The notes below the pieces were generated by a model that saw only the letters and a program-made list of their open reading frames with translations, made no database searches and was not told the origin of the DNA. 64,000 nucleotides of DNA from Flavobacterium turcicum (lineage in GTDB: Bacteria > Bacteroidota > Bacteroidia > Flavobacteriales > Flavobacteriaceae), in NCBI RefSeq assembly GCF_011365745.1, contig NZ_JAAOBY010000002.1, positions 1 to 64,000 of the forward strand. Reading direction: 5' to 3'. Numbering within the stretch: the first letter of the stretch is position 1; every line of letters begins with the position of its first letter. Made by a program: the position numbers and the translations under genes. Below, one piece after another: positions 51,866-61,621 of this stretch.

Positions 51866-52498
51866 TTATAGTGTAATAAATAATTCTTCAGTTGATTTAC
51901 GTACTTTTTTAGCAAATTGAGTTGCATCTTCTTCATGTCTGTAACCTACGGTCGCGATCAAAGAAGCGTTCAAGCCTAATTCGTTCAGTCCTAATATTGC
52001 ATTTACATCAGCAGGAACAAATCCTTCCATTGGCGTAACGTCAATTTTTAGCTCAGCTGCAGCATTCAATAAGTTACCCATTGCTAAGTAAGTCTGTTTT
52101 GCTGCCCAAGTGTTACGTACTTCTTCAGGAAGTGTAGTCAAGTTGTTTTTCATCAAGTCAGCATAAGGCTTTAAATTTTCAACAGGAATACTTCTTGTTT
52201 CGCTCATGTTAGTAATCACAGCATCAATTCCTTCAGCTCCAAAATTTACCTCGTTAGCAAAAACTAAAAGGTGAGAAGCATCAACGATTTGTGTTTGTCC
52301 CCATGCTGATGGCTGAATTTTAGCTCTTAATTCAGGATTTTCAACAATGATAATTTTGTACGGCTGTAAACCATACGATGAAGCGCTGAGTCTAATAGCC
52401 TCTTTTAAAGTATTTAAATCTTCAGCGCTTACTTTTTTGGAAGCATCAAATTTCTTTGTTGCATATCTCCAATTTTGATTTTCTAAGAATGTATTCAT
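51866..52498 (-). CDS. NAD(P)H-dependent oxidoreductase, nitroreductase family
   Basis: A 210-residue FMN-dependent enzyme of the NfsB-like nitroreductase family. Recognisable parts are the N-terminal RYATKKFDASKKVS (FMN contact Arg), LSASSYGLQPYKIIIVE, the AAELKIDVTPMEGF segment and the C-terminal ATVGYRHEEDATQFAKKVRKS. Such enzymes reduce quinones, nitro compounds and other electrophiles with NAD(P)H. It lies between a MarR regulator and yceI, which fits a response to quinone or electrophile stress (inference). Confidence 0.93.
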   Translation of the reverse strand: MNTFLENQNWRYATKKFDASKKVSAEDLNTLKEAIRLSASSYGLQPYKIIIVENPELRAKIQPSAWGQTQIVDASHLLVFANEVNFGAEGIDAVITNMSETRSIPVENLKPYADLMKNNLTTLPEEVRNTWAAKQTYLAMGNLLNAAAELKIDVTPMEGFVPADVNAILGLNELGLNASLIATVGYRHEEDATQFAKKVRKSTEELFITL

Positions 52499-52513
52499 TT
52501 TTGTTTTTGGTAT

Positions 52514-52969
52514 TTATGGATTTCTATATTTTTCTAACAATTGATTTAGTGTTTCAATTTCTTTATCTGTTAACTTTTTTGAAAAAGACTGTTCGTGAGT
52601 CAAAACTTTTTCGTCTAATGCTGCAAGGATATCGAGTCCTTTTTGCGTAATCAAAACTTCAATTTTTCTGCGGTTGTCTGAGCAAACTTTACGAGTAACA
52701 AAACTTTTCAAAAGTAATTTATCTACTAACCGAGTTGTGTTGCTTGTTTTGGCTAACATGCGCTCTTGAATAACGCACATATTGGCTGGATTTCCTTTTT
52801 GTCCTCTTAAAATGCGCAAGACATTGTACTGTTCACTTGATATTTCAAAAGGTTTCAAAATTTCATTAAAATTTTCTGCTAGTACATTTTGCGTGTACAT
52901 GATATTGAGGATAATTTTCTTAGAATTATCCATCGCAACAGTAGATTTTAATATTTCTTCAATTTTCAT
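52514..52969 (-). CDS. MarR-family transcriptional regulator
   Basis: A 151-residue winged-helix regulator. The helix-turn-helix is EISSEQYNVLRIL...NMCVIQERMLAKTSNTTRLVDKLLLK (about 45-90), followed by the beta wing with VCSDNRRKIEVLITQKG. It probably acts as a dimer that represses its own operon until a ligand or oxidant releases it. Three inverted repeats around TTTGTA/TACAAA lie over the promoter and near the start. A single cysteine in the wing (KVCSDNRR) could be redox-active, but that is a guess. Confidence 0.93.
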   Translation of the reverse strand: MKIEEILKSTVAMDNSKKIILNIMYTQNVLAENFNEILKPFEISSEQYNVLRILRGQKGNPANMCVIQERMLAKTSNTTRLVDKLLLKSFVTRKVCSDNRRKIEVLITQKGLDILAALDEKVLTHEQSFSKKLTDKEIETLNQLLEKYRNP

Positions 52970-52970
52970 A

Positions 52971-53029
52971 TTTGTATATATGTCATTTGTGGGTACAAAT
53001 GTAGTCTTTATTTAATGTTGTATATACAA
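52971..53029 (-). promoter_or_regulatory. Promoter with palindromic operators of the MarR operon
   Basis: TTGTATATACAA (53018-53029) is a perfect 12-base palindrome. CATTTGT-GGGT-ACAAATG (52984-53001) is a 7+7 inverted repeat. A half site, TTTGTATATA, lies at 52971-52980, next to the start codon. The minus-strand -7 box TACATTTG (52996-53003) overlaps the second one. The spacing fits MarR dimers covering the promoter (inference). Confidence 0.5.
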
Positions 53030-53188
53030 ATGTTGATTAAATTTTTGTTAATTTTTTAAGAGCCAAGAAAAATTAGCAATTCAAAGTTATGTAAATGCAT
53101 TCTTTAAACTTGAATTTTAAAACATTTTTAAATGCCTAATGATTTGATTTGTTGATTTTTTGAAGGTTTTAATTTGAAAAAAGTAAAC

Positions 53189-53219
53189 TTGATTTAAGTT
53201 TTAAAAATTTATACATTTA
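53189..53219 (+). promoter_or_regulatory. Candidate promoter of the large PAS kinase gene
   Basis: TTG (53189-53191), 20 bases, TACATTTA (53212-53219), one mismatch from TAnnTTTG, 25 bases before the ATG. Confidence 0.35.
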
Positions 53220-53244
53220 GCTTTTTCTTTAATATTTTCACAAT

Positions 53245-56200
53245 ATGCAATCAAAAGAACCATCCTATGACGATCTAATCAGGCAACTCAAAGCCCAAGA
53301 GCAACAAATTAGTAGGTTGGAGCAAGAAAATGCTGAACTCAAAAATTTTGAAAATGGTTTCGATCAGTCCCACGAAGTGGAGTGCATGGTTGCATTCGAT
53401 GGTTTATTTAAGCAAAATGACAGCACTTTCACAGCTAAATTTGGTTTTTCAGACCAAGATTTACTCAGTTGTTCCTTTTTAGATTTTATACATCCGGATG
53501 ATCATGAAAAAACTGTGGAAGCATTAGACTTGTTAGCTAGTGGTATTTCTAGAACTTTTTTAAACAATAGATTGCTAGGGAATGATGGAAGAATTTTTGA
53601 TTTTGAATGGCTATTGATACTGTCATCAAAAAGTAAGTGCATCCATTGTGTTGGTAGGGAAGTTGCTGTTTTAGAAACTACACAAAAATTATTACTCGAT
53701 GGTGAGACAGTTTCCAATAATACTGAAAAAATTGCAAAAATAGGCAATTGGGAACTAGATCTTACATCAAAAAAAATGCAATGGTCGCAGAAGTTATGTG
53801 CTATTTATGAAGTTGAAAAAATATCACAATTAGATTTTTATCAGGAGTTTTTATCAGTTTTAACTAAGGAATCTGCTGCCCTTTTTTTAAACAAAATAGC
53901 AACTTGCGCAAGTGAAAAAGAAGAATTAGTATTTGAACAATGTGCGATTTTATCAAATGGAAAGAGGAAGTATTTAAATGTGAAAGTTTTTCCAATTGTT
54001 GATGAAGATGGAGTTGTACGCCATTTAAAAGGAACGATTCAAGACATTACAAATAAGAAAAATTTCGAACAAGAAATAAAAGAACGTGACGTTTCGGCAG
54101 TTGAGTACGAATTGCAACTACAAGAGCGAGAAAGTAATTCAAACTTTAAAACTTATATCGACAATGCCCCCGATGGCGTTTTTGTAATAGGTGAAAAAGG
54201 TCATTATTTAGAGGTCAACCAAGCAGCATGTACATTATCTGGATATTCAAGAGAAGAACTTTTAAAAATGAAGTTTGGTGATTTATCGATTGAAGAAGAG
54301 ATTCAAGAGTACATTAAGGAATTTAAAAAATTGGTAGAAAATGGTGTTGGTAAAAAAGAAATTTTTATCAAAACAAAATCTGGGGAAGTGAGATGCTGGG
54401 CTGCCGAAGCTGTAAAGTTATCCGAAAATAAATTTTTAGGTTTTGTAAAAGACATTACAGAACAAAAAAACATTCAAGAACAACTTGTTCGCAATGAAAG
54501 ACGATTTAGGGCTTTTATTCAAAACAATCAAGATAGTATCACTTTATTAGACGAAAACTATCGAATTTTATTTAAAAGTGAGTCTTCAAAAAAAATCACA
54601 GGTTGGACAAACGATGATTTTTCAGAATTATGCGGCCTAGATTTTATACATCCAGACAATTTACAATATGTGAAAGAAAAAATGGCTTTGGCTATCAAAA
54701 ATCCGGGTTTGTCATTTCCGGTACAGTTTCAAGTCAAGCACAGTGATGGGCACTTTATTTGGATGGAGGGATACGTTAATAACCTTTTGCACGATCCTGA
54801 TGTGCGCGGGATTATTACCAATATGCGAGATGTTACTCAAGCAAAAGCGGCTCAAATGCAATTGGAGCTGGAACGGGATAAATTTTTAAAAATTGCTGAA
54901 GCCTCGCCAGGAATGATTTATTCGTTACGACAAAATTTAGATGGAAGCTTTACTTATACCTACGCCAGTAGTGCGATTGTAGATGTTTTTGGATTTAGAT
55001 TTGAAGAAATAGAAAACGATCAGCAACAAATTTATGCTGCCGTACATCCTGATGATCTTGCTCCTTTGTTAGCTAGCGTTACCAATACTAAAAATAATTT
55101 GGTACCACTACAAACAGAATACCGATATTTTCATCCTACAAAGGGTTTAATGTGGCATAATATAAATTCGTTGCCAATTTTGGAGCCACAAGGAACAGTA
55201 ATTTGTCATGGCATTATAACAGATGTTACTGCTCGAGTGATAGCGGAACAAAAGATCATCAAAGCCAATCGTTTATACTCTTTTATTAGTCACATGAACC
55301 AAATGATTGTTCGTACGACGAATCAAGAAAATTTATTCTATGAGGCTTGTACAATTGCAGTTGAACAGGGAAAGTTCAGAATGGCATGGATTGGATTGTA
55401 TGATGAGCAACTGCAGTTATTACAACCCGTTCGTATGGCGGGTGATCACCAAGACTATTTTAAAAATATTGTAATTCCTTCAACAAATGCAAATATACCT
55501 GAAGGTCAAGGCCCTGCTGCTAGAGCATTTCTTGAAAACCAATATATAGTTTGCAATGATGTTGAGATAGATGTAATGATGTTGCCTTGGAAAGAAGAAG
55601 CACTTAAACGCAATTATAAATCTGTGATAGCATTGCCTATTCAGAAATTTAAGGAAGTAATAGGTGTCATCATGTTTTATGCCGGTGAAAAGAACTTTTT
55701 TGATGAAGAAGAAATACAATTATTGCAAGAGGCAACCAACGATATTGCCTTTGCACTTGAAATTCTTGAAAATGAATCACAAAGGAAAAAAGCATCTGAA
55801 GCAATAATTGAGAGTGAACAACGCTACCACACTTTAACAGAAGTATCTCCCGTTGGAATTTTTAGAACTGACATTACAGGGTATACAACGTATGTAAATC
55901 CTTATTGGAGTCGGATTTCAGGTTTTTCTTTTGACGATGCCATTGGTTACGGTTGGCTCGATGCAGTGCATCCAAATGACAAAGATTATTTGGCAAAAAG
56001 ATGGCATTTGGACTCAAAAACACAGGAAAAATCTATAACAGAGTATCGTTTTTTGAAACCCGATGGTACTATTGTTTGGGTAATGGGACAAGCAATACCA
56101 GAACGTAATATTAAAAATGAGGTAGTTGGATATGTTGGTACTATAACAGACATAACAGAACGCAAAAAATCTGAAGTTGCAATTTTAAAAGAGCAGCAGC

Positions 56201-59200
56201 TGTCTGAAGTAGTTATTAATAATCTACCAGGAATCTTCTATTTGTACAATGAGGATGGAAAGTTTGTAAAATGGAATAAAAACTTTGAAAATCTCACTGG
56301 TTATTCGTCCGAAGAAATGGGGCAATTAAGAGCGCTTGATTTGTTTGACGACGATGAAAAATCAAAAATTAGAGATCGAATAGAACTAGCATTTGCAATA
56401 AACTTTGAAGAAGGTGATAAATTGCCAGGAATTGAGGTTGTTTTTTATACAAAAAATAAGGTGAAGGTTCCGTATTTTATCAACTCAAAACCAATTCAAT
56501 ACAACGGTGAACGATGTTTGTTAGGAATGGGACTTGACCTATCTGAAATTAAAAAAGCCGAAGAGGAACTCAAAACTGCAAACTCCCGTTTTGAAACTAT
56601 TGCAAAGGCTACAAATGATGCTGTTTTTGAAGTAGATTTAATTACCGGTCAAAGTTGGAACAATCAAACATTTATTGATCTGTTAGGTTTTGGCAGTTTA
56701 GAACCTAACGGGCTACAAAATACAGTTTTATGGCGTTCTAAATTACATCCAGACGATTTTGAACGGGTCACGAAAAAATTAGATGAAACTTATGCTGGAA
56801 CGGAAAGCAGTTGGTCAGATGAATTTCGTTTTCTTAAAGCTGATGGAACTTATGGTATATTTTACGACCGTGGTATCGTCACCCGAGACCATAATGGTAA
56901 GGCTATTCGATTAAATGGGGCGCTAACTGAAATTACAGAGTTAAAAAATATTAAAGAAAAACTAAGTAATAGTGAAGAACAATACCGCAGTTTAATAGAG
57001 CAAGCATCAGACGCTATTTTTATAAATAATCTTTGTGGTGATTTGTTAGAGGTAAACGAAAGTGCTTGCAATATGTTGGGCTATTCTAAAGAAGAATTGT
57101 GCTCTAAAAACGTCAAAGATTTATATCAAATTGAAGAGCTCGAACGAATACCGATAATGTATAAAGAATTAGCAGATGGCCATCAAACGTTAATAGAACG
57201 CAGTATGCAACATAAAAACGGTTCTTTAGTCGCTGTAGAAATTACTGCTAAGATGATTGCTGACGGAAGGATTGTGGCAATTGTTAGAAATATTAGCGAA
57301 CGGAAAAAAATTGACGACGAGTTTATGAAAATGCATAAAAAAATGGAGGCTATTCTTGGCGCCATTCCTGATATGCTTTTTGAGTTAGATGGCGATGGGA
57401 AAATATATAATTATCATTCCCGTACCAACGAATTGCTACTAGCAACACCTGAGTACTTTATTGGGAAATTATTTTCGGAGATATTACCAGCAGATGCTTC
57501 CAACTTAATATTATCTGCTTTAAAAGAAGCTAGTGAATTTGGATATTCAACGGGACGTCAATATTCACTTAACCTACCAACATCAGGCTTGCATTGGTTT
57601 GAACTGTCGGTTGCACCAATGTCTGACAGTGCAAGCGATGAGAAGCATTATATTTGTTTGAGTCGTGATATTACGCAGTCAAAGCAGTCCGATCTTATGC
57701 TCTTTAAAAGTGAAGAACGTTACCGCGGACTGATTAGCAATTTAGATGCCGGAATCATTGTTCACGCTCCTGATACTTCAATCATTGTGTGGAATCAAAA
57801 GGCAGCTGAGTTATTAGCTTACGATGTAGACTCCTTGAAGGGAATGAAGGCGAGTAGTCCGATTTGGAAGTTTTACGATGAAAACAATGATAAAATGACA
57901 TTGGAATGGTATCCGGTAAATCAAATTATTGCCTCTAAAAAACCGCTTAAAAACTTTAAAGTCGGCTTAGAACTGTCTGATTCTGGCGCCATAACTTGGT
58001 TGCTGGTCAATGGTTTTCCTGATTTTGATATACACGGTAATTTGGTTGAGGTTATTATAAGTTTTATCGATATCACAGAGCAAAAAATACTTGAGATGGA
58101 ATTGCTGAAGGCCAAAGAACAAGCCGAAGCAGCAAATAAAGCTAAAACAGATTTCTTAGCCAATATGAGCCACGAAATACGGACACCATTGAACGGAATT
58201 ATAGGATTTACGCACCTATTAATGAAATCTAATTTAAAGAAAAATCAGGCAGAATACATGACAACCGTAAATGAGTCCGCAACCTCACTTATGGATATTG
58301 TAAATGACGTTTTGGATTTTTCTAAAATTGAATCTGGAAAATTAGAATTGACCATCGAAGAAGTTAATATTGTTAAGTTAACTACTCAGGTTATTAATTT
58401 GTTTAAAATTCAAGCGAGCAGGAAGAACATCCAGTTAATACTAAATATCGATAAATTAGTTCCGCAATATATTTTAGCCGATTCCGTTCGACTGAAACAA
58501 ATTTTGGTAAATCTCTTGAGTAACGCTATTAAGTTTACCCACTTTGGCGAAATTCGTTTAGACATAAACAAAGTAGAATCTTCGGGGCAAAAGTGGTCTA
58601 CTATAAAATTTTCCGTGAAGGATACTGGAGTCGGAATTAAAACTGATAACAACAAGAAAATCTTTAAATCTTTTGTACAAGAAGATAATTCGACCAATCG
58701 AAAATTTGGAGGTACAGGACTTGGTTTAGCAATTTCAAACCAGCTTCTGGCCTTGATGAATAGCAGGCTTCAGTTGATAAGTACTTTTGGTGAAGGAAGT
58801 GATTTCTTTTTCGAAATTAAATTTAAAAAAGCCAAACATAAAAAAAATGAAGCAATAGCAATTCAAAAATCTATTGACGAAAATACAACTATTCCTCAAT
58901 TTGAATTATCAGATAAAAAGATTCTCATTGTTGAGGATAATAAAATAAATATGATGTTAGCTAAAACGTTAGTGAAACGGATTATTGAAAATTGTCTCGT
59001 TTATGAAGCCAAAGACGGTAGCGAGGCGATTGAAATTTCTCGTAATTACAAACCCGATCTTATTTTGATGGACATTCAAATGCCAAACAAAAATGGATAT
59101 GAGGCTACAGCCGAAATTCGACAAATAGAGGGCTACAAAGATGTTCCAATAATAGCCATTACTGCAGGAATCATGGTTGGTGACAAGGAAAAATGTTTTG

Positions 59201-59286
59201 AAGCTGGCATGAATGATTATTTACCAAAGCCAATTATACAAGCTGATTTAGAGAAAATGTTGCACTTGTGGTTAACCAAGGAATAA
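53245..59286 (+). CDS. Very large soluble hybrid histidine kinase with about eleven PAS domains and one GAF
   Basis: A 2013-residue protein without signal peptide or membrane helix. A coiled-coil start (about 8-32) is followed by PAS-type repeats beginning near 45, 155, 300, 420 and 545, and a GAF domain near 680-850. Further PAS repeats begin near 860, 985, 1115, 1245, 1365 and 1490. Several carry the PAC ending DITERKK or similar. HisKA has phosphoacceptor H1643 ([10 protein letters not shown]). The HATPase has LLSNAIKF, DTGVGI and GGTGLGLAIS. The receiver has D1943 (LMDIQMP). There is no output domain. The kinase core is closely related to that of the membrane kinase at 22439-26515, which suggests duplication. 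It is a cytoplasmic sensor of unknown signals, monocistronic with its own terminator. Confidence 0.93.
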   Translation: MQSKEPSYDDLIRQLKAQEQQISRLEQENAELKNFENGFDQSHEVECMVAFDGLFKQNDSTFTAKFGFSDQDLLSCSFLDFIHPDDHEKTVEALDLLASGISRTFLNNRLLGNDGRIFDFEWLLILSSKSKCIHCVGREVAVLETTQKLLLDGETVSNNTEKIAKIGNWELDLTSKKMQWSQKLCAIYEVEKISQLDFYQEFLSVLTKESAALFLNKIATCASEKEELVFEQCAILSNGKRKYLNVKVFPIVDEDGVVRHLKGTIQDITNKKNFEQEIKERDVSAVEYELQLQERESNSNFKTYIDNAPDGVFVIGEKGHYLEVNQAACTLSGYSREELLKMKFGDLSIEEEIQEYIKEFKKLVENGVGKKEIFIKTKSGEVRCWAAEAVKLSENKFLGFVKDITEQKNIQEQLVRNERRFRAFIQNNQDSITLLDENYRILFKSESSKKITGWTNDDFSELCGLDFIHPDNLQYVKEKMALAIKNPGLSFPVQFQVKHSDGHFIWMEGYVNNLLHDPDVRGIITNMRDVTQAKAAQMQLELERDKFLKIAEASPGMIYSLRQNLDGSFTYTYASSAIVDVFGFRFEEIENDQQQIYAAVHPDDLAPLLASVTNTKNNLVPLQTEYRYFHPTKGLMWHNINSLPILEPQGTVICHGIITDVTARVIAEQKIIKANRLYSFISHMNQMIVRTTNQENLFYEACTIAVEQGKFRMAWIGLYDEQLQLLQPVRMAGDHQDYFKNIVIPSTNANIPEGQGPAARAFLENQYIVCNDVEIDVMMLPWKEEALKRNYKSVIALPIQKFKEVIGVIMFYAGEKNFFDEEEIQLLQEATNDIAFALEILENESQRKKASEAIIESEQRYHTLTEVSPVGIFRTDITGYTTYVNPYWSRISGFSFDDAIGYGWLDAVHPNDKDYLAKRWHLDSKTQEKSITEYRFLKPDGTIVWVMGQAIPERNIKNEVVGYVGTITDITERKKSEVAILKEQQLSEVVINNLPGIFYLYNEDGKFVKWNKNFENLTGYSSEEMGQLRALDLFDDDEKSKIRDRIELAFAINFEEGDKLPGIEVVFYTKNKVKVPYFINSKPIQYNGERCLLGMGLDLSEIKKAEEELKTANSRFETIAKATNDAVFEVDLITGQSWNNQTFIDLLGFGSLEPNGLQNTVLWRSKLHPDDFERVTKKLDETYAGTESSWSDEFRFLKADGTYGIFYDRGIVTRDHNGKAIRLNGALTEITELKNIKEKLSNSEEQYRSLIEQASDAIFINNLCGDLLEVNESACNMLGYSKEELCSKNVKDLYQIEELERIPIMYKELADGHQTLIERSMQHKNGSLVAVEITAKMIADGRIVAIVRNISERKKIDDEFMKMHKKMEAILGAIPDMLFELDGDGKIYNYHSRTNELLLATPEYFIGKLFSEILPADASNLILSALKEASEFGYSTGRQYSLNLPTSGLHWFELSVAPMSDSASDEKHYICLSRDITQSKQSDLMLFKSEERYRGLISNLDAGIIVHAPDTSIIVWNQKAAELLAYDVDSLKGMKASSPIWKFYDENNDKMTLEWYPVNQIIASKKPLKNFKVGLELSDSGAITWLLVNGFPDFDIHGNLVEVIISFIDITEQKILEMELLKAKEQAEAANKAKTDFLANMSHEIRTPLNGIIGFTHLLMKSNLKKNQAEYMTTVNESATSLMDIVNDVLDFSKIESGKLELTIEEVNIVKLTTQVINLFKIQASRKNIQLILNIDKLVPQYILADSVRLKQILVNLLSNAIKFTHFGEIRLDINKVESSGQKWSTIKFSVKDTGVGIKTDNNKKIFKSFVQEDNSTNRKFGGTGLGLAISNQLLALMNSRLQLISTFGEGSDFFFEIKFKKAKHKKNEAIAIQKSIDENTTIPQFELSDKKILIVEDNKINMMLAKTLVKRIIENCLVYEAKDGSEAIEISRNYKPDLILMDIQMPNKNGYEATAEIRQIEGYKDVPIIAITAGIMVGDKEKCFEAGMNDYLPKPIIQADLEKMLHLWLTKE

Positions 59287-59288
59287 TT

Positions 59289-59336
59289 AAAAAACGGATA
59301 AAAACTGTTTACTTGCAGTTCTTATCCGTTTTTTTA
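59289..59336 (+). terminator. Terminator of the large PAS kinase gene
   Basis: Long hairpin AACGGATAA-A-AACTG / CAGTT-C-TTATCCGTT followed by T7, a few bases after the stop codon. Confidence 0.88.
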
Positions 59337-59405
59337 TCTATTGAGAGTAGAAGTTATAAATGATACTTGCTAGCGAACAATAAACTGATTTTAAAAGTAC
59401 AAACC

Positions 59406-60026
59406 TTAATTTTTTCTAAGAAAATGAATAAAAACTTCCGCATTAGCTCTTGGCTGAATTGAATTCTTGGCTTTTTCAAGGCTAATGATATTAAAATCTG
59501 ATTCAAATAAACCTTGGTATTCCATTTTGCTTCCGCCAAAAGGAGGTCCTGATTCAAATTCTCGGTCAAACAACAATCCAAACAATGCACCGTTTGAAGC
59601 AAGTAATTCTTTCATTTTTGAAACATACAAGGGTCTGTTTTGCGGAGGCAACGCACAAAAAAAAGTTTGCTCCAGAATATAATCATAACGGCCTTGATGT
59701 TCGAAAAAATCTCCTAAAATTACTTGAATTTCTGGGTCATTTTTGAATTTTTCCTGTAAACTATCGACTAATGTAGGTGCAATATCTATTAATGTAATGG
59801 CTGTAAATCCTTGTTCAAGCAAATAAATGGCTTCATAACAATTCCCACAACCCGGAATCAAAATTTTAGCATTTTTTTCAGCAATAGAGTATATAAATTC
59901 CTGAATAGGCGGTGCAACTTGACCAATATCCCATTGGGTATTGTTTGTTTGGTAACGATTGTCCCAATAATTTTTGTTTAGTGTTTCATTCAAATCAGTC
60001 TCTTTTGATTCACTCATTAAATTCAA
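59406..60026 (-). CDS. SAM-dependent methyltransferase, thiopurine methyltransferase-like
   Basis: A 206-residue class I methyltransferase of the TPMT type. Motifs are NYWDNRYQTNNTQWDIGQVAPPI at the N-terminus, the SAM-binding ILIPGCGNCYEAIYLLEQG, the acidic end of strand 2 in LIDIAPTLVDSL, and LGDFFEHQGRYDYILEQTFFCALPP. Bacterial members methylate thiols, thiocyanate, halides or tellurite, but the substrate is not evident. The ATG nine bases inside (60017) is an equally good start. It is transcribed in the same direction as the sulfur cluster at 60124-63072 but 97 bases away, so functional linkage is possible and not shown. Confidence 0.88.
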   Translation of the reverse strand: MNLMSESKETDLNETLNKNYWDNRYQTNNTQWDIGQVAPPIQEFIYSIAEKNAKILIPGCGNCYEAIYLLEQGFTAITLIDIAPTLVDSLQEKFKNDPEIQVILGDFFEHQGRYDYILEQTFFCALPPQNRPLYVSKMKELLASNGALFGLLFDREFESGPPFGGSKMEYQGLFESDFNIISLEKAKNSIQPRANAEVFIHFLRKN

Positions 60027-60123
60027 TTTTAATTTCGTTTTGTAGCGTGATTTCCAAATTACTTAAAATATGAAAATCACACAAATAAGTGTTGAGGTTC
60101 ATGGCAAAATTACCTTTGCTGAA

Positions 60124-61542
60124 TTAGTTTTGAAGTATTTTACTTTGACAAACAAAATCAGTTTTTGGAACCTCAGTTTTTGCAATAGCGTTAAATCCTC
60201 CTTCAATTTCAGTAAAGTTTCTAAATCCTCTTGCTTCTAAAATTGATGCCGCTATCATACTGCGGTATCCGCCTGCACAATGAATAAAAAAGTGTTGTTT
60301 TGGGTCAATATCTTCAATCCAATCATTAATAGCGGCGAGTGGTTTGCTGTAGGCGTCTGTTACGTGTTCCGCTGCATATTCTGTTGCTTTTCGAATGTCA
60401 ATTACTTTGCTTTCGCCTATAATTACTTGCTTTGCAAATGTGTCGGCAGTAATTCTATTGATGGTATCGGTTTCTTTTCCTGCAGTTACCCAAGACTCAA
60501 AACCTCCTGCCAACTGGCCTACCAAATTATCAAAACCTACGCGACTCAATCTGGTAACAGTTTCCTCTTCTTGACCCACCTCGCAAATAATTAAAATAGG
60601 TTGTTTAACATCGGCAATCATCGATCCTACCCACGGAGCAAAGTCACCATCAATACCAATATTAATCGATTGCGGAATAAAACCTTTGGCAAAATCACCA
60701 TTTTTACGAGTATCCAGTAGTAAAGCTCCAGTGTCAGAGGCTGCAGTTTCAAACTCATCGGCCGTAAGTGCTCTCATACCTAGGTTTAAAACATTTTCAA
60801 AGCTCTCGTAACCTTGCTTGTTCATTGCTACGTTCATACCAAAATAGGCCGGCGGTGGTAACAAACCATCTGTAACTTCTTGAATAAACTCGGCTTCCGT
60901 CATGTTCGCACGCAATGCATAATTGGTAGCTTTTTGGTTTCCAATGGTCGATACTGTTTCTTTACTCATATTTTTGCCACAAGCGCTACCTGCACCATGC
61001 GCCGGATACACAATCACATCATCAGGCAAAGTCATGATTTTTGAACGTAAAGATTGATATAATGTGGCAGCCAATTGTTCTTGTGTTAAATGCGCCGCTT
61101 TTTGGGCCAAATCAGGTCGGCCAACATCGCCAATAAACAATGTATCACCTGAAAAGAGCGCGTGCTCTCTACCGTTTTCATCTAAAAGCAAATAAGAAGT
61201 ACTCTCCATCGTATGTCCTGGCGTGTGCAATACTTTGATAGTTACATTTCCAAGAGGGAATAATTGCCCGTCAGCAGCTGAAATGGCTTCAAAAGCAGTT
61301 ACTGCCTGTGGACCGTAAACAATAGGCGCTCCTGTTTGCTTGCTTAAGTCCAAATGTCCCGAAACGAAATCAGCGTGAAAATGGGTTTCAAAAATATATT
61401 TTAATGCTACGCCATCTCTTTGCAAACGGTCTAAATACGGTTGCGTTTCACGCAGTGGATCAATGATTGCTGCAACTCCATTTGAGGTGATGTAGTAGGC
61501 CCCTTGCGCCAAACATCCGGTATATATTTGTTCAATTTTCAT
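60124..61542 (-). CDS. MBL-fold persulfide dioxygenase-like protein fused to two rhodanese domains
   Basis: A 472-residue protein. An ETHE1-like metallo-beta-lactamase domain covers about 1-245, with HFHADFVSGH (H54, H56, D58, H63), TPGHTMES and SGDTLFIGDVGRPDL. The first rhodanese domain (about 265-360) has the loop ICEVGQEEE, where the usual Arg-Ser is absent. The second (about 375-465) has a normal CAGGYRS loop with C422. This fusion is the architecture of CstB, which oxidises persulfides to thiosulfate. It is the last gene of a run crp-tauE-this gene, 79 bases after the exporter. The substrate is inferred from the family, not shown. Confidence 0.87.
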   Translation of the reverse strand: MKIEQIYTGCLAQGAYYITSNGVAAIIDPLRETQPYLDRLQRDGVALKYIFETHFHADFVSGHLDLSKQTGAPIVYGPQAVTAFEAISAADGQLFPLGNVTIKVLHTPGHTMESTSYLLLDENGREHALFSGDTLFIGDVGRPDLAQKAAHLTQEQLAATLYQSLRSKIMTLPDDVIVYPAHGAGSACGKNMSKETVSTIGNQKATNYALRANMTEAEFIQEVTDGLLPPPAYFGMNVAMNKQGYESFENVLNLGMRALTADEFETAASDTGALLLDTRKNGDFAKGFIPQSINIGIDGDFAPWVGSMIADVKQPILIICEVGQEEETVTRLSRVGFDNLVGQLAGGFESWVTAGKETDTINRITADTFAKQVIIGESKVIDIRKATEYAAEHVTDAYSKPLAAINDWIEDIDPKQHFFIHCAGGYRSMIAASILEARGFRNFTEIEGGFNAIAKTEVPKTDFVCQSKILQN

Positions 61543-61621
61543 AATAGTATGTTTTATTTGAGTACAAATGTACTTTTGTTTTTTTGTAATAAAAGTGATA
61601 ATTGTTACAGTTGTATATTTT

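Noticed and set aside
53245..59286. Fusion of two genes or an assembly error in the 2013-residue kinase
   Set aside because: The frame is open throughout with continuous PAS spacing, uniform composition and one kinase core at the end.
59354..59602. Open frame overlapping the end of the methyltransferase gene
   Set aside because: A different frame of the same strand over a conserved coding region. No start context or family match.
60027..60123. GTGATTT / AAATCAC inverted repeat after the MBL-rhodanese gene as terminator
   Set aside because: Short arms, long loop and no U run on the minus strand. Evidence too weak to list.
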